From Bacteroidales bacterium (GTDB lineage Bacteria > Bacteroidota > Bacteroidia > Bacteroidales > Marinifilaceae): a stretch of 64,000 nt of DNA. Where the stretch lies: assembly GCA_015061245.1 (NCBI GenBank), contig SUWY01000009.1, positions 1 through 64,000 on the forward strand, given 5' to 3'. Under the pieces are notes generated by a model, which saw only the letters and a program-made list of their open reading frames with translations, searched no databases and had not been told where the DNA came from. This document shows positions 41,861 to 50,438 of the stretch, in pieces; the first letter of the stretch is position 1, and each line of letters begins with the position of its first letter. The position numbers were made by a program, and so were the translations under genes.

Positions 41861-42786
41861 TGCTTAAGATTTGCAACTTTATATCCAGATGGATGGCCTT
41901 TTTTGTCTTGGGAGCGGCACTGCTGTCGCTTCTGTTTCCTGTCGTATTGTCGGGAATCAATATGAAGGTTATCAATCCATTGTTGGGTATAATTATGTTC
42001 GGAATGGGATTAACCCTATCCTTTTCCGATTTTAAAGTTGTTTTCCAAAATCCTAAAAATGTATTGATCGGTTGTTTGGCCCAATTCATAATAATGCCGT
42101 TGGTTGCATGGGTATTGGTTAAACTTTTTAATCTACCCGCAGATTTGGCATTGGGAGTTATATTGGTGGGGTGTTGTCCGGGAGGAACTGCCTCGAATGT
42201 GATAGCATTTTTAGCGAAGGGCGATGTTGCTTTGTCTGTGGGTATGACAGCATGTTCAACCCTGCTTGCTCCGATATTGACCCCATTGCTTGTATGGGTG
42301 TTGGCAGGAACTATGGTAGATGTTGATACAGTGGGAATGTTATTATCAATTGTCTATGTTGTGATATTGCCGATAGTAGTCGGCTTGATCATTCAAAAAA
42401 CTCTACCCGGATTGACTAAAAGGGTGGTGCAATATTTACCCGCCTTCTCATCGCTAATGATTTCATTTGTTGTTGCATTGATAATATCACATACCGCTGC
42501 TAATCTATTGGCTGGAGGATTGATTATTGTGCTTGTAGTCATTTTGCACAATCTATTGGGGTTGTCAATAGGCTATGGAGTTGCTACACTACTTGGAGTT
42601 AAATTCTCCCAAAAGGTGGCAATATCAATTGAGGTTGGTATGCAAAATAGCGGTTTGGCATCGTCGTTGGCATCAATGCACTTTGCTGCTTTCCCTATGG
42701 CAACTATTGCTGGAGCAATTTTCAGTGTATGGCACAATATAAGTGGAGCTTTGGCTGCTAAGTTGTATAGAGGTTTGGCAAAGTGA
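41860..42786 (+). CDS. Bile acid:sodium symporter family (BASS) transporter
   Basis: This is a 308-residue secondary transporter with about nine to ten transmembrane helices. The conserved CCPGGTASNVIAFLAKGDVALS (about residues 106-127) and GMQNSGLASSLASMHF (about 263-278) correspond to the sodium-site helices of the family. Substrates in bacteria include bile acids, pantoate and keto acids, so the name alone does not fix one. It is translationally coupled to DUF1846. Confidence 0.9.
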   Translation: MLKICNFISRWMAFFVLGAALLSLLFPVVLSGINMKVINPLLGIIMFGMGLTLSFSDFKVVFQNPKNVLIGCLAQFIIMPLVAWVLVKLFNLPADLALGVILVGCCPGGTASNVIAFLAKGDVALSVGMTACSTLLAPILTPLLVWVLAGTMVDVDTVGMLLSIVYVVILPIVVGLIIQKTLPGLTKRVVQYLPAFSSLMISFVVALIISHTAANLLAGGLIIVLVVILHNLLGLSIGYGVATLLGVKFSQKVAISIEVGMQNSGLASSLASMHFAAFPMATIAGAIFSVWHNISGALAAKLYRGLAK

Positions 42787-42798
42787 TTTTAGGACACT

Positions 42799-43029
42799 TT
42801 ACTCTTTCTTGGTGTATCCGCTGGTATCGACTCTTTTATAGTCACGACGAGCCAAAAAATCTTCAGTATTTACACAGTGAATGTTTCGTTTGGCCATCTC
42901 TTTATTGTGTCCGATATGTATATCCGGAAACCTTCCGTTCTTTTTTAATATCACCTTGATTGCAAGGCCAATAAAGCAGAACGCAACAACAATAAGTGCC
43001 AATCCCAATATAGTCCAAAATGTAGCCAT
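42799..43029 (-). CDS. Small single-pass membrane protein, unknown
   Basis: This 76-residue protein begins MATFWTILGLALIVVAFCFIG, one transmembrane helix, followed by a basic KVILKKNGRFPDIHIGHNKEMAKRNIHCVN segment likely facing the cytoplasm. The sequence resembles small membrane proteins of other Bacteroidales by character, but no named function is recognised. The ATG at 43029 is preferred; a TATTTTTG box lies at 43053-43060 on the minus strand. It converges with the BASS gene and is divergent from ubiE. Confidence 0.7.
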   Translation of the reverse strand: MATFWTILGLALIVVAFCFIGLAIKVILKKNGRFPDIHIGHNKEMAKRNIHCVNTEDFLARRDYKRVDTSGYTKKE

Positions 43030-43113
43030 AATCTTCTCATTTGTATTCACTGCAAAAATACTAAATATTCGCATTTTTAGTTACCTTTGTGGTGCGAATT
43101 TAAAGTGTTGACT

Positions 43114-43812
43114 ATGGCAAAAAAAGAGGCAGTACGGGAGATGTTTAATGACCTCGCCCCTAAATATGATAGAATGAACCATTGGTTTTCATTCAATATC
43201 GATAAGATGTGGCGAAGAAAGGCATTGCGTGAAATTTCTAAAGGTTCATTTGTTTTGGATGAAGCTTGCGGCACTGCCGATTTCTCTATTGCTGCAATCA
43301 AACAAGGTGCATCGAAGGTAATAGGTGTTGATATTACCGAAAATATGATTGACATTGGTAGAGCGAAGGTTGCTAAAGCCAGAATGAGCGATAAGATAGA
43401 GTTAATTATTGCTGATGGCGAGGATTTACCATTTGAAGATGATACTTTTGATGCAGTCACCATTGCCTTTGGAATTCGCAATTATGAACATAAAGAGTTG
43501 GGATTGAAGGAGATGTACAGAGTGTTGAAACCCGGTGGTAAGGTTGTGATACTTGAACTTTCGGTACCTAAACATGCTCCAATGCGACAGCTCTATATGT
43601 TCTATTTTAAGAGAATAATGCCTTTTATAGGTGGATTGGTAAGTAGAAAGAGTTCTTGGAAATATCTGAACGCTTCGGTTATTGCTTTCCCTAAGGCATC
43701 GCAGTTTATGGCAATGATGCAAGTTAGTGGTTTTTCTCAAGTTAAAGTGCGCAAATTTACCTTTGGTATTTGCTCATTGTTCACAGGGGTGAAGCCTGCT
43801 GTTAAAGATTAA
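43114..43812 (+). CDS. ubiE: Demethylmenaquinone methyltransferase (UbiE/MenG)
   Basis: This SAM-dependent C-methyltransferase carries out the last step of menaquinone synthesis. The 232-residue protein has the motif VREMFNDLAPKYDRMNHWFS near the N-terminus, SAM-binding VLDEACGTADFSIA (about 48-61; the usual Gly of DxAxGTG is Cys-Gly here), and FDAVTIAFGIRNYEHKELGL. The start follows a TACCTTTG box at 43082-43089. In this phylum menaquinone is the expected quinone, so menG is an equally good name. Confidence 0.92.
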   Translation: MAKKEAVREMFNDLAPKYDRMNHWFSFNIDKMWRRKALREISKGSFVLDEACGTADFSIAAIKQGASKVIGVDITENMIDIGRAKVAKARMSDKIELIIADGEDLPFEDDTFDAVTIAFGIRNYEHKELGLKEMYRVLKPGGKVVILELSVPKHAPMRQLYMFYFKRIMPFIGGLVSRKSSWKYLNASVIAFPKASQFMAMMQVSGFSQVKVRKFTFGICSLFTGVKPAVKD

Positions 43813-43839
43813 GTGAAATAATAAGAAAAGATACAATAG

Positions 43840-44940
43840 ATGAGTTTACAATGTGGAATCGTAGGTCTTCCAAATGTTGGAAAATCTACCCTTTTTAACT
43901 GTTTGAGTAACGCGAAAGCACAGGCTGCTAACTTTCCGTTCTGTACAATTGAGCCGAATGTAGGTGTGATTTCGGTACCCGATGAGCGATTGAATAAGTT
44001 GGTTGAGATGGTAAATCCCGCCTCGGTTGTTCCTGCTACAGTAGAGATTGTCGATATTGCCGGATTGGTAAAGGGTGCAAGTAAGGGCGAGGGATTAGGA
44101 AATAAATTCCTTGATAATATCAGAAACACAAATGCCATAATCCATGTTTTGCGTTGTTTTGATAATGGAAATGTTGTACACGTAGAGGGTGCTGTTGATC
44201 CTGTTCGTGACAAAGAGATTATCGATACAGAGCTTCAGATGAAGGATTTGGAGACTGTTGAGAACCGATTGAGCCGTGAGGAGAAGAAGGCTGCGTGTGG
44301 TGGTGATGCTATGGCAAAGCGAATGGTGGAGGTTCTTCACATGTATCGCGATGCTCTGCTTCGTGGAGAGTCTGCCCGTACAGTTGAGTTGGATGAGCTT
44401 CAGTTGGAGTCGGTAAAAGATGTTCATCTATTGACAACCAAACCTGTTTTGTATGTGTGTAATGTAGACGAGGGTTCAGTTGTGAATGGAAACAAATATG
44501 TCGATGCAGTTCGCGAGGCTGTTAAGAATGAGAAAGCAGAGGTGCTTGTAATTGGTGCTGCTATCGAGGCCGATATCTCTGAGCTTGAAACATACGAGGA
44601 GAAGCAGATGTTCCTTGAGGATTTGGGATTGACAGAGCCAGGAGTAAGCAAATTGATTCGTGCTGCATACCATTTGTTGGATTTGCAAACCTACTTCACT
44701 GCCGGTCCAAAAGAGGTTCGTGCATGGACCTTTAAGCGTGGAATGAAGGCTCCCCAATGTGCAGGAGTAATCCACACTGACTTTGAGAAGGGTTTCATCA
44801 GAGCTGAGATTATCAAGTATGATGACTTTGTTGCTCTTGGTTCCGAAGCTAAATGTAAAGAGGCAGGAAAGATGAGTGTTGAGGGTAAGGAGTATGTCTT
44901 CCAGGATGGAGATATGGCCCTATTCCGTTTCAATGTATAA
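43840..44940 (+). CDS. ychF: Redox-regulated ATPase YchF (Obg family)
   Basis: This 366-residue P-loop ATPase of the Obg family associates with ribosomes. G1 is GLPNVGKSTLFN (about residues 8-19), G3 DIAGLVKGASKGEGLGNKF, and the G4 position reads NVDE, the N-x-x-E variant that makes YchF prefer ATP over GTP. A TGS domain ends the protein (YFTAGPKEVRAWTFKRGMKAPQCAG). Length matches YchF exactly. Confidence 0.96.
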   Translation: MSLQCGIVGLPNVGKSTLFNCLSNAKAQAANFPFCTIEPNVGVISVPDERLNKLVEMVNPASVVPATVEIVDIAGLVKGASKGEGLGNKFLDNIRNTNAIIHVLRCFDNGNVVHVEGAVDPVRDKEIIDTELQMKDLETVENRLSREEKKAACGGDAMAKRMVEVLHMYRDALLRGESARTVELDELQLESVKDVHLLTTKPVLYVCNVDEGSVVNGNKYVDAVREAVKNEKAEVLVIGAAIEADISELETYEEKQMFLEDLGLTEPGVSKLIRAAYHLLDLQTYFTAGPKEVRAWTFKRGMKAPQCAGVIHTDFEKGFIRAEIIKYDDFVALGSEAKCKEAGKMSVEGKEYVFQDGDMALFRFNV

Positions 44941-44948
44941 ATGTGATA

Positions 44949-44992
44949 TTTCCGAAGTCGTTAAGCTCATCATGGCTTAACGATTTTGGAAA
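44949..44992. other. Long hairpin between ychF and the GDPD-like gene
   Basis: An 18-bp stem (44949-44966 with 44975-44992, two G-T pairs) with an 8-base loop ends nine bases before the next start codon. No T-run follows on the plus strand, so it is not a standard terminator; it may stabilise the ychF mRNA end or affect initiation of the following gene. Confidence 0.6.
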
Positions 44993-45001
44993 TCTAACTC
45001 T

Positions 45002-45739
45002 ATGGATGGAATGTCGCTTATTAAAAGAGTATTGTTTGCACTGTTATTGATCGTTACTTTTTATGCAGTAGCGATTATTTTTTGTGTAGGAAGAAACAAA
45101 GATAAGATTTGGCTTCACAGGTGCAACTCCATAGAGAAGTTTGTGGAGCAACGGGAAGATTATCCCAATGTTGAGATAGATTTGGTCTTTCGTGATAGTG
45201 GATATTTCGATGTGACTCACGACGTTCCAGTTTCATTTGGTTTACCATTAGACTCATTCTTTGCTCATACAGAGAATAATGGTAAAATGTGGTTGGATAT
45301 TAAGAATTTGTCTAATGATAATGCCAATGCAATTTTATCTGAGTTAGAGCGTCTCACAGTTAAGTATCGTGTTAGCAAGGAGCGTTTAATTATAGAGAGT
45401 AGTAGTTGGAAAGAGTTGTCAGCCTTTACAAATGCAGGGTTCTATACTAGTTATTACTTTCCCCACGGTAATCCATCAAAACTTAGCGATACAGAGTGTA
45501 CAGAGGCACTTGAAGAGTTAAAGCTTGTTGCGAAAAACGGTAATTTTAAGGCTGTAAGTTTCCCATTCTGGTGGTATGAGGAGATATCTGATACAATGGC
45601 CGATACCAATCACGACCTTTTGACATGGCAACACCGATCAACAGAGTATGAATTTTTGTTGACTGGTGGTTTTCAAATGCTTAATGATGAACGATTGAAG
45701 GTGATTTTAATCAAATCAAAAGGGGAGTATCATAGATAA
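45002..45739 (+). CDS. Membrane-anchored GDPD/PLC-like phosphodiesterase family protein
   Basis: This is a 245-residue protein with one N-terminal transmembrane or signal anchor (VLFALLLIVTFYAVAIIFCVG) and a domain beginning IWLHRCNSIEKF, then NVEIDLVF and FDVTHDVPVSF. The HR, E-x-D and THD pattern matches the active-site layout of glycerophosphodiester phosphodiesterase-like TIM barrels, and the overall form also recalls FAM151/menorin-like proteins. Periplasmic location is likely. The substrate is unknown and whether it is catalytic is uncertain. Confidence 0.6.
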   Translation: MDGMSLIKRVLFALLLIVTFYAVAIIFCVGRNKDKIWLHRCNSIEKFVEQREDYPNVEIDLVFRDSGYFDVTHDVPVSFGLPLDSFFAHTENNGKMWLDIKNLSNDNANAILSELERLTVKYRVSKERLIIESSSWKELSAFTNAGFYTSYYFPHGNPSKLSDTECTEALEELKLVAKNGNFKAVSFPFWWYEEISDTMADTNHDLLTWQHRSTEYEFLLTGGFQMLNDERLKVILIKSKGEYHR

Positions 45740-45856
45740 ATTAATATCATACCAAAATATTTTATACTTTTTTCAGGTTGTTTATATATTATCTATTGTG
45801 CTTTATGTTAATATGCACTATCTTAGTGGCATAAAACCACACACAAACGACCGTAA

Positions 45857-47011
45857 ATGAAGAAAGTTCTTTTATTCTCCCTTTTTCTTGTTGTAGGATT
45901 ATGGGCCTCTCAAATTATGCCTAATTTATTGGGTGAGAATTATGAGTTCTTTAAAGAGAGCTCTACAATGTTGCTCTATGTATGTCTGTCATTTATAATG
46001 ATAAATGTAGGACGAGAGTTTGAGGTAGATAAATCGCGTTGGAAAAGCTATGCCGTTGACTACTTTATAGCAATGGCAACAGCAGCTATGCCATGGATTT
46101 TAATAGCGCTGTACTATGTATTTGTATTGCTACCATCGGATTTATGGAGCAGTGGAGCAGCGTGGAAAGAGAACTTGTTGCTAAGCCGTTTTGCTGCACC
46201 GACATCGGCTGGAATTCTATTTACTATGCTTGCGGCAATTAATTTGCAGAAGAGTTGGATATACAAAAAAATACAGGTTCTGGCTATCTTTGATGATCTT
46301 GATACCATACTTCTTATGATTCCTTTGTTGATAATGATGATTGGATTTAAGTGGCAAATGTTCATCGTTATTGCAATAGTAACTCTGTTGCTATATTTGG
46401 GCTGGCGTTACCTGAATGCCTTCAATATGCCACAAAAGTGGTATCATATACTTATATACTCGATTCTTGTATGTGCCTTTACCCATATAATTTATGTGTT
46501 TAGTAATCATGAGGTACATATAGAAGTATTACTTCCTGCATTTGTCTTGGGAATGATTATTAAACCGCAACATTACTGCTCATGTGGAGAGGAGCGTGCA
46601 TCTACAACAATATCATTTGTTTTTATGTTTTTAGTGGGTTTAAGTATGCCTCAATTTGTAGGTGTAGAATCATCAAATTTAACCTCAATAACAGGTGCTC
46701 AACCAATGATGAGTTGGGATAAGATTGCGTTTCATGTGATTGTTGTGTCAGCGTTATCAAATCTTGGAAAAATGTTCCCAATGCTATTCTATCGTGACCG
46801 TTCATGGCGTGAGCGTATGGCCCTTTCAGTGGGTATGTTTACCCGTGGTGAGGTTGGCGCAGGAGTGGTGTTCATTGCATTGAGTTACAACCTTGGAGGT
46901 CCTGCCTTGATAATCTCGGTATTGACACTTGCATTAAACTTAATCCTCACCGGCTTCTTTGTAATGATCGTGAAAAAATTGGCCCTGAGCGTTGAGAGAG
47001 GAGTTAATTAA
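45857..47011 (+). CDS. Cation:proton antiporter-like membrane protein (CPA2 type)
   Basis: This is a 384-residue protein with about eleven to twelve hydrophobic helices. AIFDDLDTILLMIPLL (about residues 143-158) resembles the Asp-Asp ion-binding helix of sodium/proton antiporters, and SVGMFTRGEVGAGVVFIAL (about 324-342) the RGE-type helix. A role in pH or sodium homeostasis is probable. The stop codon lies within two bases of heptamer array 4. Upstream 117 bases are A+T-rich with no clear promoter box. Confidence 0.8.
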   Translation: MKKVLLFSLFLVVGLWASQIMPNLLGENYEFFKESSTMLLYVCLSFIMINVGREFEVDKSRWKSYAVDYFIAMATAAMPWILIALYYVFVLLPSDLWSSGAAWKENLLLSRFAAPTSAGILFTMLAAINLQKSWIYKKIQVLAIFDDLDTILLMIPLLIMMIGFKWQMFIVIAIVTLLLYLGWRYLNAFNMPQKWYHILIYSILVCAFTHIIYVFSNHEVHIEVLLPAFVLGMIIKPQHYCSCGEERASTTISFVFMFLVGLSMPQFVGVESSNLTSITGAQPMMSWDKIAFHVIVVSALSNLGKMFPMLFYRDRSWRERMALSVGMFTRGEVGAGVVFIALSYNLGGPALIISVLTLALNLILTGFFVMIVKKLALSVERGVN

Positions 47012-47045
47012 TTAGGAATGAGGAATTAGGAATTAGGAATTAGGA
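47010..47045 (+). repeat. Heptamer array 4 (about five units) at the antiporter stop codon
   Basis: AATTAG, GAATGAG, GAATTAG, GAATTAG, GAATTAG, GA. It overlaps the last two bases of the antiporter stop codon. No inverted partner is visible within the next kilobase. Confidence 0.85.
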
Positions 47046-47089
47046 CGAGTCAAATGAGGAATTGTTCTTATTCAATTTTAATTGGGTGT

Positions 47090-47229
47090 AAATATAAATA
47101 AAATATAAAAAGGATAAACATAAAATATTTTATTGAGTTGTGATAAGCCAAAGAGAATAAGGATTTTGCAGTTTTACTTCACCCTGTTGGGGTTGTTTTT
47201 GATGAATTCGGACCAGGATTTGCTGGTGG
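47090..47229 (+). repeat. Direct repeat copy A: duplicated ruvC 3' end
   Basis: This 140-base stretch is nearly identical to 48058-48204. It includes the last 18 sense codons of ruvC (TSKSWSEF to NPNRVK) and stop on the minus strand, plus the A+T-rich downstream DNA. The core from about 47131 to 47229 differs by one base and one missing T. The ruvC coding match ends sharply at 47229. Confidence 0.92.
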
Positions 47230-47273
47230 TAGCGGAACAGGGTGAGGCGAGTAGCCTCGCCCCCTGATTTTTG

Positions 47274-47585
47274 TTAATATGTTAGTGAGAATTTTAGTCC
47301 TATTGCCTCTGAAATCATGATAAAGGTTGATAATTGCATGTCAGTTTCACCCTTTTCAAGCATAGCTATATATTCTCGTTTTTTGCCAATTTTGTCGGCA
47401 AGTTGTTGTTGAGTTATGCCTGCAGATTTACGTGCACTCTTTAGAACTTCGGCATAATACCAAGCACGAGACTTTGCATCGAATTCATCGCGAGAAATTG
47501 TCCCCTTTTCTCCGTATTCTTGCGCAAGCATCTCCTCGGTTGTAGGAAGACCCTTGATTTTGTTAATGTCAATCTTTTGTCTCAT
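47274..47585 (-). CDS. higA: HigA-type antitoxin (XRE helix-turn-helix)
   Basis: This is a 103-residue DNA-binding antitoxin. The helix-turn-helix is ITQQQLADKIGKKREYIAMLE (about residues 57-77, written here in part) followed by GETDMQLSTFIMISEAIGL, the standard XRE layout. The N-terminal region likely binds the toxin. As in other higBA modules the toxin gene comes first and overlaps by four bases. It should repress its own promoter. Its partner toxin gene has a frameshift, so the antitoxin may now be an orphan regulator. Confidence 0.85.
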   Translation of the reverse strand: MRQKIDINKIKGLPTTEEMLAQEYGEKGTISRDEFDAKSRAWYYAEVLKSARKSAGITQQQLADKIGKKREYIAMLEKGETDMQLSTFIMISEAIGLKFSLTY

Positions 47586-47913
47586 AACTTAAATTTATTT
47601 AGAATTTGCTCTGCTTTTTGAATTGCTTTTTTATAATCATTTGTGGATTTCTTAATAAAACCATTCAAAAGTAGAATTTGTTCAGCTTCATTAAAATTAT
47701 CATGGTCGATTGTAAAGAGAATTACTCTGTATTCGTTTTTAACTGTAATTCTTAATTCGTAAAATTCTGTATTAATAAGTTTTTTTACCAACTTTGAATT
47801 TACAATCTTAATCTCTGCAATGATATTTATTGCATATTTACTTTGTTCTGAACATTTAGAGGCTGCGATTTGAAGAACTCATCAAACTCGTTGCTTCTTA
47901 GCGTTCTTCTCAT
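47582..47913 (-). pseudogene. higB: HigB/RelE-type toxin gene with a one-base deletion
   Basis: Read from the ATG at 47913 the protein begins MRRTLRSNEFDEFFKSQPLNVQ... then meets a stop. Shifting frame by one base near 47836-47840 restores YAINIIAEIKIVNSKLVKKLINTEFYELRITV through to EQILNKFKL at 47582, the C-terminal two thirds of a HigB/Gp49-like RNase toxin. One added base would give a full-length product of about 110 residues. So either the toxin is inactivated by deletion, or expression needs frameshifting. An ATG-initiated fragment from 47791 would lack the N-terminal helices. Confidence 0.82.
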
Positions 47914-48057
47914 GATGCAAATGTAATAAATATGTTACACAATACGAAATGTTTTGTAAAAAGTTTGACGTCAATCTAATCCTATATTTCAGATAATTAT
48001 TCTATTATGATTTAAACTAATGTTTAGGGTTGATATGACGTAGCATAACTATGGTAC

Positions 48058-48204
48058 AAATATAAATAAAATATAAAAAGATAAAATAATAAAACATAAA
48101 ATATTTATTGAGTTGTGATAAGCCAAAGAGAATAAGGATTTTGCGGTTTTACTTCACCCTGTTGGGGTTGTTTTTGATGAATTCGGACCAGGATTTGCTG
48201 GTGG
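48058..48204 (+). repeat. Direct repeat copy B: the native ruvC 3' end and flank
   Basis: This is the matching copy of 47090-47229; it continues into the complete ruvC gene. The two copies enclose about 830 bases containing higA, broken higB and a 144-base non-coding stretch (47914-48057) in which I see no gene, only short TGACGT repeats. Confidence 0.92.
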
Positions 48205-48730
48205 AGCCGTGACCAAGGTCGCCGGCAAGTGGGGTGCTGGTTTGGAGATAGTGACAGTAGGCAATGGCAATGGCATCGGTTTCGTCGAGCATTTCAGTGG
48301 TTGTGTGGATTGTCATGTAGCTTTTAAGCAGGGTGGCAATCTGCTCCTTCGATGCAGAGCCGACTCCGGTTATACTCATCTTTACCTTTCGTGGTGCGTA
48401 TTCGCATACTGGAACCCCTCTGTGCAGTGCAGCTGCCATGGCAACTCCCTGAGCGCGTCCAAGTTTAAGCATGGATTGAGCGTTCTTGTCGTAGAATGGA
48501 GCCTCGATGGCAAGTTCATCGGGTATATACTCCTCAATGACTTGAAGTACTCGGTTAAAGATTTTTTGAAGCTTTAGGTAGGGGTCGGTAATCTTTTTCA
48601 AATCTACTACTCCCGATACAACCAGATGTGGCTTTTTGCCTCCTGAAGGTATGGCAATCACTGCATAGCCCAAGAAGTTTGTTCCCGGGTCGATTCCCAA
48701 TATTCTTCTCTCAAAACCACTCTCTGTCAT
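48149..48730 (-). CDS. ruvC: Crossover junction endodeoxyribonuclease RuvC
   Basis: This is a Holliday-junction resolvase. The 193-residue protein has the four acidic catalytic positions: Asp14 in LGIDPGTN, Glu76 in AIEAPFY, and Asp149 and Asp152 in LDETDAIAIA. The last 18 codons are duplicated at 47175-47229. Family-typical length apart from a slightly long C-terminus (SKSWSEFIKNNPNRVK). Confidence 0.95.
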   Translation of the reverse strand: MTESGFERRILGIDPGTNFLGYAVIAIPSGGKKPHLVVSGVVDLKKITDPYLKLQKIFNRVLQVIEEYIPDELAIEAPFYDKNAQSMLKLGRAQGVAMAAALHRGVPVCEYAPRKVKMSITGVGSASKEQIATLLKSYMTIHTTTEMLDETDAIAIAYCHYLQTSTPLAGDLGHGSTSKSWSEFIKNNPNRVK

Positions 48731-48770
48731 TTGTATGGATTGTTGCAGGTTCGAGGCCTCGCCTATAATG

Positions 48771-49073
48771 TTAAACCTCCCTCAAAATGGAGTTGAAACA
48801 GAGGTACTTACCGCTGAATTTTTTGATGAGAGTTGCGTCAATGCCATCCATATATATGGCAGCATAACGGTCAAGTGCGGTTTGATTTGGAAAGACCAAC
48901 TGAAGGGAGTATGTTTTCCCCTCAGGTTGGTCTATTGAAACTCTTGTAAATATAATGTCCTCACACAAATCAAGTTGGTCAATCAATGGAATATACTCCT
49001 CTTTAATGAATCGGAACCACTCCTTTTCGAACGAGGGCCCAATGATAAAACTTGTGTTTTGTATGACTCTCAT
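48771..49073 (-). CDS. DUF4286 family protein
   Basis: This is a 100-residue soluble protein of the DUF4286 family, function unknown. It begins MRVIQNTSFIIGPSFEKEWF and has a ferredoxin-like alternation of strands and helices (TRVSIDQPEGKTYSLQLVF, ALDRYAAIYMDGIDATLIKKF). It lies between ruvC and serS on the same strand with gaps of 40 and 8 bases, so it is probably part of a serS-DUF4286-ruvC transcript. Confidence 0.75.
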   Translation of the reverse strand: MRVIQNTSFIIGPSFEKEWFRFIKEEYIPLIDQLDLCEDIIFTRVSIDQPEGKTYSLQLVFPNQTALDRYAAIYMDGIDATLIKKFSGKYLCFNSILREV

Positions 49074-49081
49074 AGCTCTAT

Positions 49082-50356
49082 TTACTTAATAATGTCGGTT
49101 CCCATAAATGCGCGGATGCACTCTGGAATTACAATTCCCTCAGGGGTTTGGTTGTTCTCAAGAAGGGCAGCTACGACACGTGGAAGAGCCAATGAACTTC
49201 CGTTCAATGTGTGACAAGCAACGCTCTTCTTGTCTGCTTTGCTCTTGTAGCGAAGTTTCAAGCGGTTTGCCTGGAAGTCCTCGAAGTTAGATACCGAGCT
49301 AACCTCCAACCAACGCTCCTGAGCCTTTGAATATACCTCGAAATCGTAGGTTAGGGCAGAGGTGAATGACATATCGCCACCGCACAAACGTACAATTCTG
49401 TATGGTAATCCCAATTTGTCAAGAAGTCCTGCAACGTGTGCAACCATCTCGTCAAGAAGCTTGTATGACTCCTCTGGTTTTCCAATCTGTACAATTTCAA
49501 CTTTGTCGAACTGGTGCAAACGGTTCAATCCGCGAACATCCTTTCCGTATGAACCTGCCTCGCGGCGGAAACATGCAGAGTATGCGGTGTTCTTGATTGG
49601 AAGTGAGTCCTCGTCTACAATTACATCGCGATAGATATTTGTAACAGGAACCTCGGCAGTTGGAATCATGTAGAATCCGTCGCGCTCTACAACGTACATC
49701 TGCTCATCCTTATCAGGAAGCTGACCTGTACCATAACCAGAATCTGCATTTACTACCAATGGTGGCTCAATCTCCTCGTATCCGGCATTAACATTCTCGT
49801 TTACGAAGAAGTTGATAAGTGCGCGCTGAAGTCTTGCTCCCAATCCACGATATACAGGGAATCCTGCTCCAGTAATCTTAACTCCCAAATCGAAGTCGAT
49901 AAGGTTGTACTTTTTAGCCAAATCCCAGTGTGGCAAATCGCCCTCTTGGCGCTGAGGTACATTGTCAACAATCTTTACTATTACGTTATCCTCGGCTGTT
50001 TTTCCCTCCGGAACAAGTGCACATGGCATATTAGGAATGCGAAGAAGTACCTTTGTCAACTCATCGCCCACCTCGTTACGTTTTGTATTCAACTCGGCAA
50101 TCTTCTCCTTAAGTTCGCTTGTCTCCTTGCGGATTGCATCGACCTCCTCCTTTTTGCCGGCCTTCATTAATGAACCAATCTGCTTAGAGATCTCGTTCAT
50201 CTTTGCTTGGTGAGCCTCGGCCTCTTGCTGAAGGGCTTTGCGCTGATTGTCAAGTTCAATTACCTTCTCGATAGGCTCGGTAGCATCGAAATGCTTTATA
50301 GCCAAACGAGCGATAACTTCATCTTTATGCTCTTGAATGTATTTAAGATTCAGCAT
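49082..50356 (-). CDS. serS: Seryl-tRNA synthetase
   Basis: This is a class II aminoacyl-tRNA synthetase charging tRNA-Ser and tRNA-Sec. The 424-residue protein has the N-terminal long antiparallel coiled-coil arm (about residues 30-105), motif 2 ACFRREAGSYGKDVRGLNR (about 264-282) and motif 3 in LNGSSLALPRVVAALLENNQ (about 380-399). Length is normal. It is downstream of the rplU-rpmA operon on the same strand, beyond a terminator. Confidence 0.97.
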   Translation of the reverse strand: MLNLKYIQEHKDEVIARLAIKHFDATEPIEKVIELDNQRKALQQEAEAHQAKMNEISKQIGSLMKAGKKEEVDAIRKETSELKEKIAELNTKRNEVGDELTKVLLRIPNMPCALVPEGKTAEDNVIVKIVDNVPQRQEGDLPHWDLAKKYNLIDFDLGVKITGAGFPVYRGLGARLQRALINFFVNENVNAGYEEIEPPLVVNADSGYGTGQLPDKDEQMYVVERDGFYMIPTAEVPVTNIYRDVIVDEDSLPIKNTAYSACFRREAGSYGKDVRGLNRLHQFDKVEIVQIGKPEESYKLLDEMVAHVAGLLDKLGLPYRIVRLCGGDMSFTSALTYDFEVYSKAQERWLEVSSVSNFEDFQANRLKLRYKSKADKKSVACHTLNGSSLALPRVVAALLENNQTPEGIVIPECIRAFMGTDIIK

Positions 50357-50369
50357 ATTACGATTTGTT

Positions 50370-50404
50370 TAAAAAGAAAAGAGGTACCCATACGGGAACC
50401 TCTT
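50370..50404 (-). terminator. Rho-independent terminator after rpmA
   Basis: On the minus strand AAGAGGTTCCC pairs with GGGTACCTCTT (one mismatch, 4-base loop), followed by TTTCTTTTT. It sits between rpmA and serS, so serS probably needs read-through or its own promoter. Confidence 0.8.
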
Positions 50405-50438
50405 CACGTTTACTTTACTTATGTAAATCCCGCGTTAC

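Noticed and set aside
47240-47262. Hairpin GGGTGAGGC/GCCTCGCCC near the higA end as terminator of higBA
   Set aside because: The T-rich tail is on the plus-strand side, so it does not fit termination of the minus-strand operon; left unassigned.
47582-47791. The 69-codon HigB reading frame as a complete small toxin
   Set aside because: Homology to the toxin N-terminus continues upstream in another frame, which shows a frameshifted gene and not a short one.
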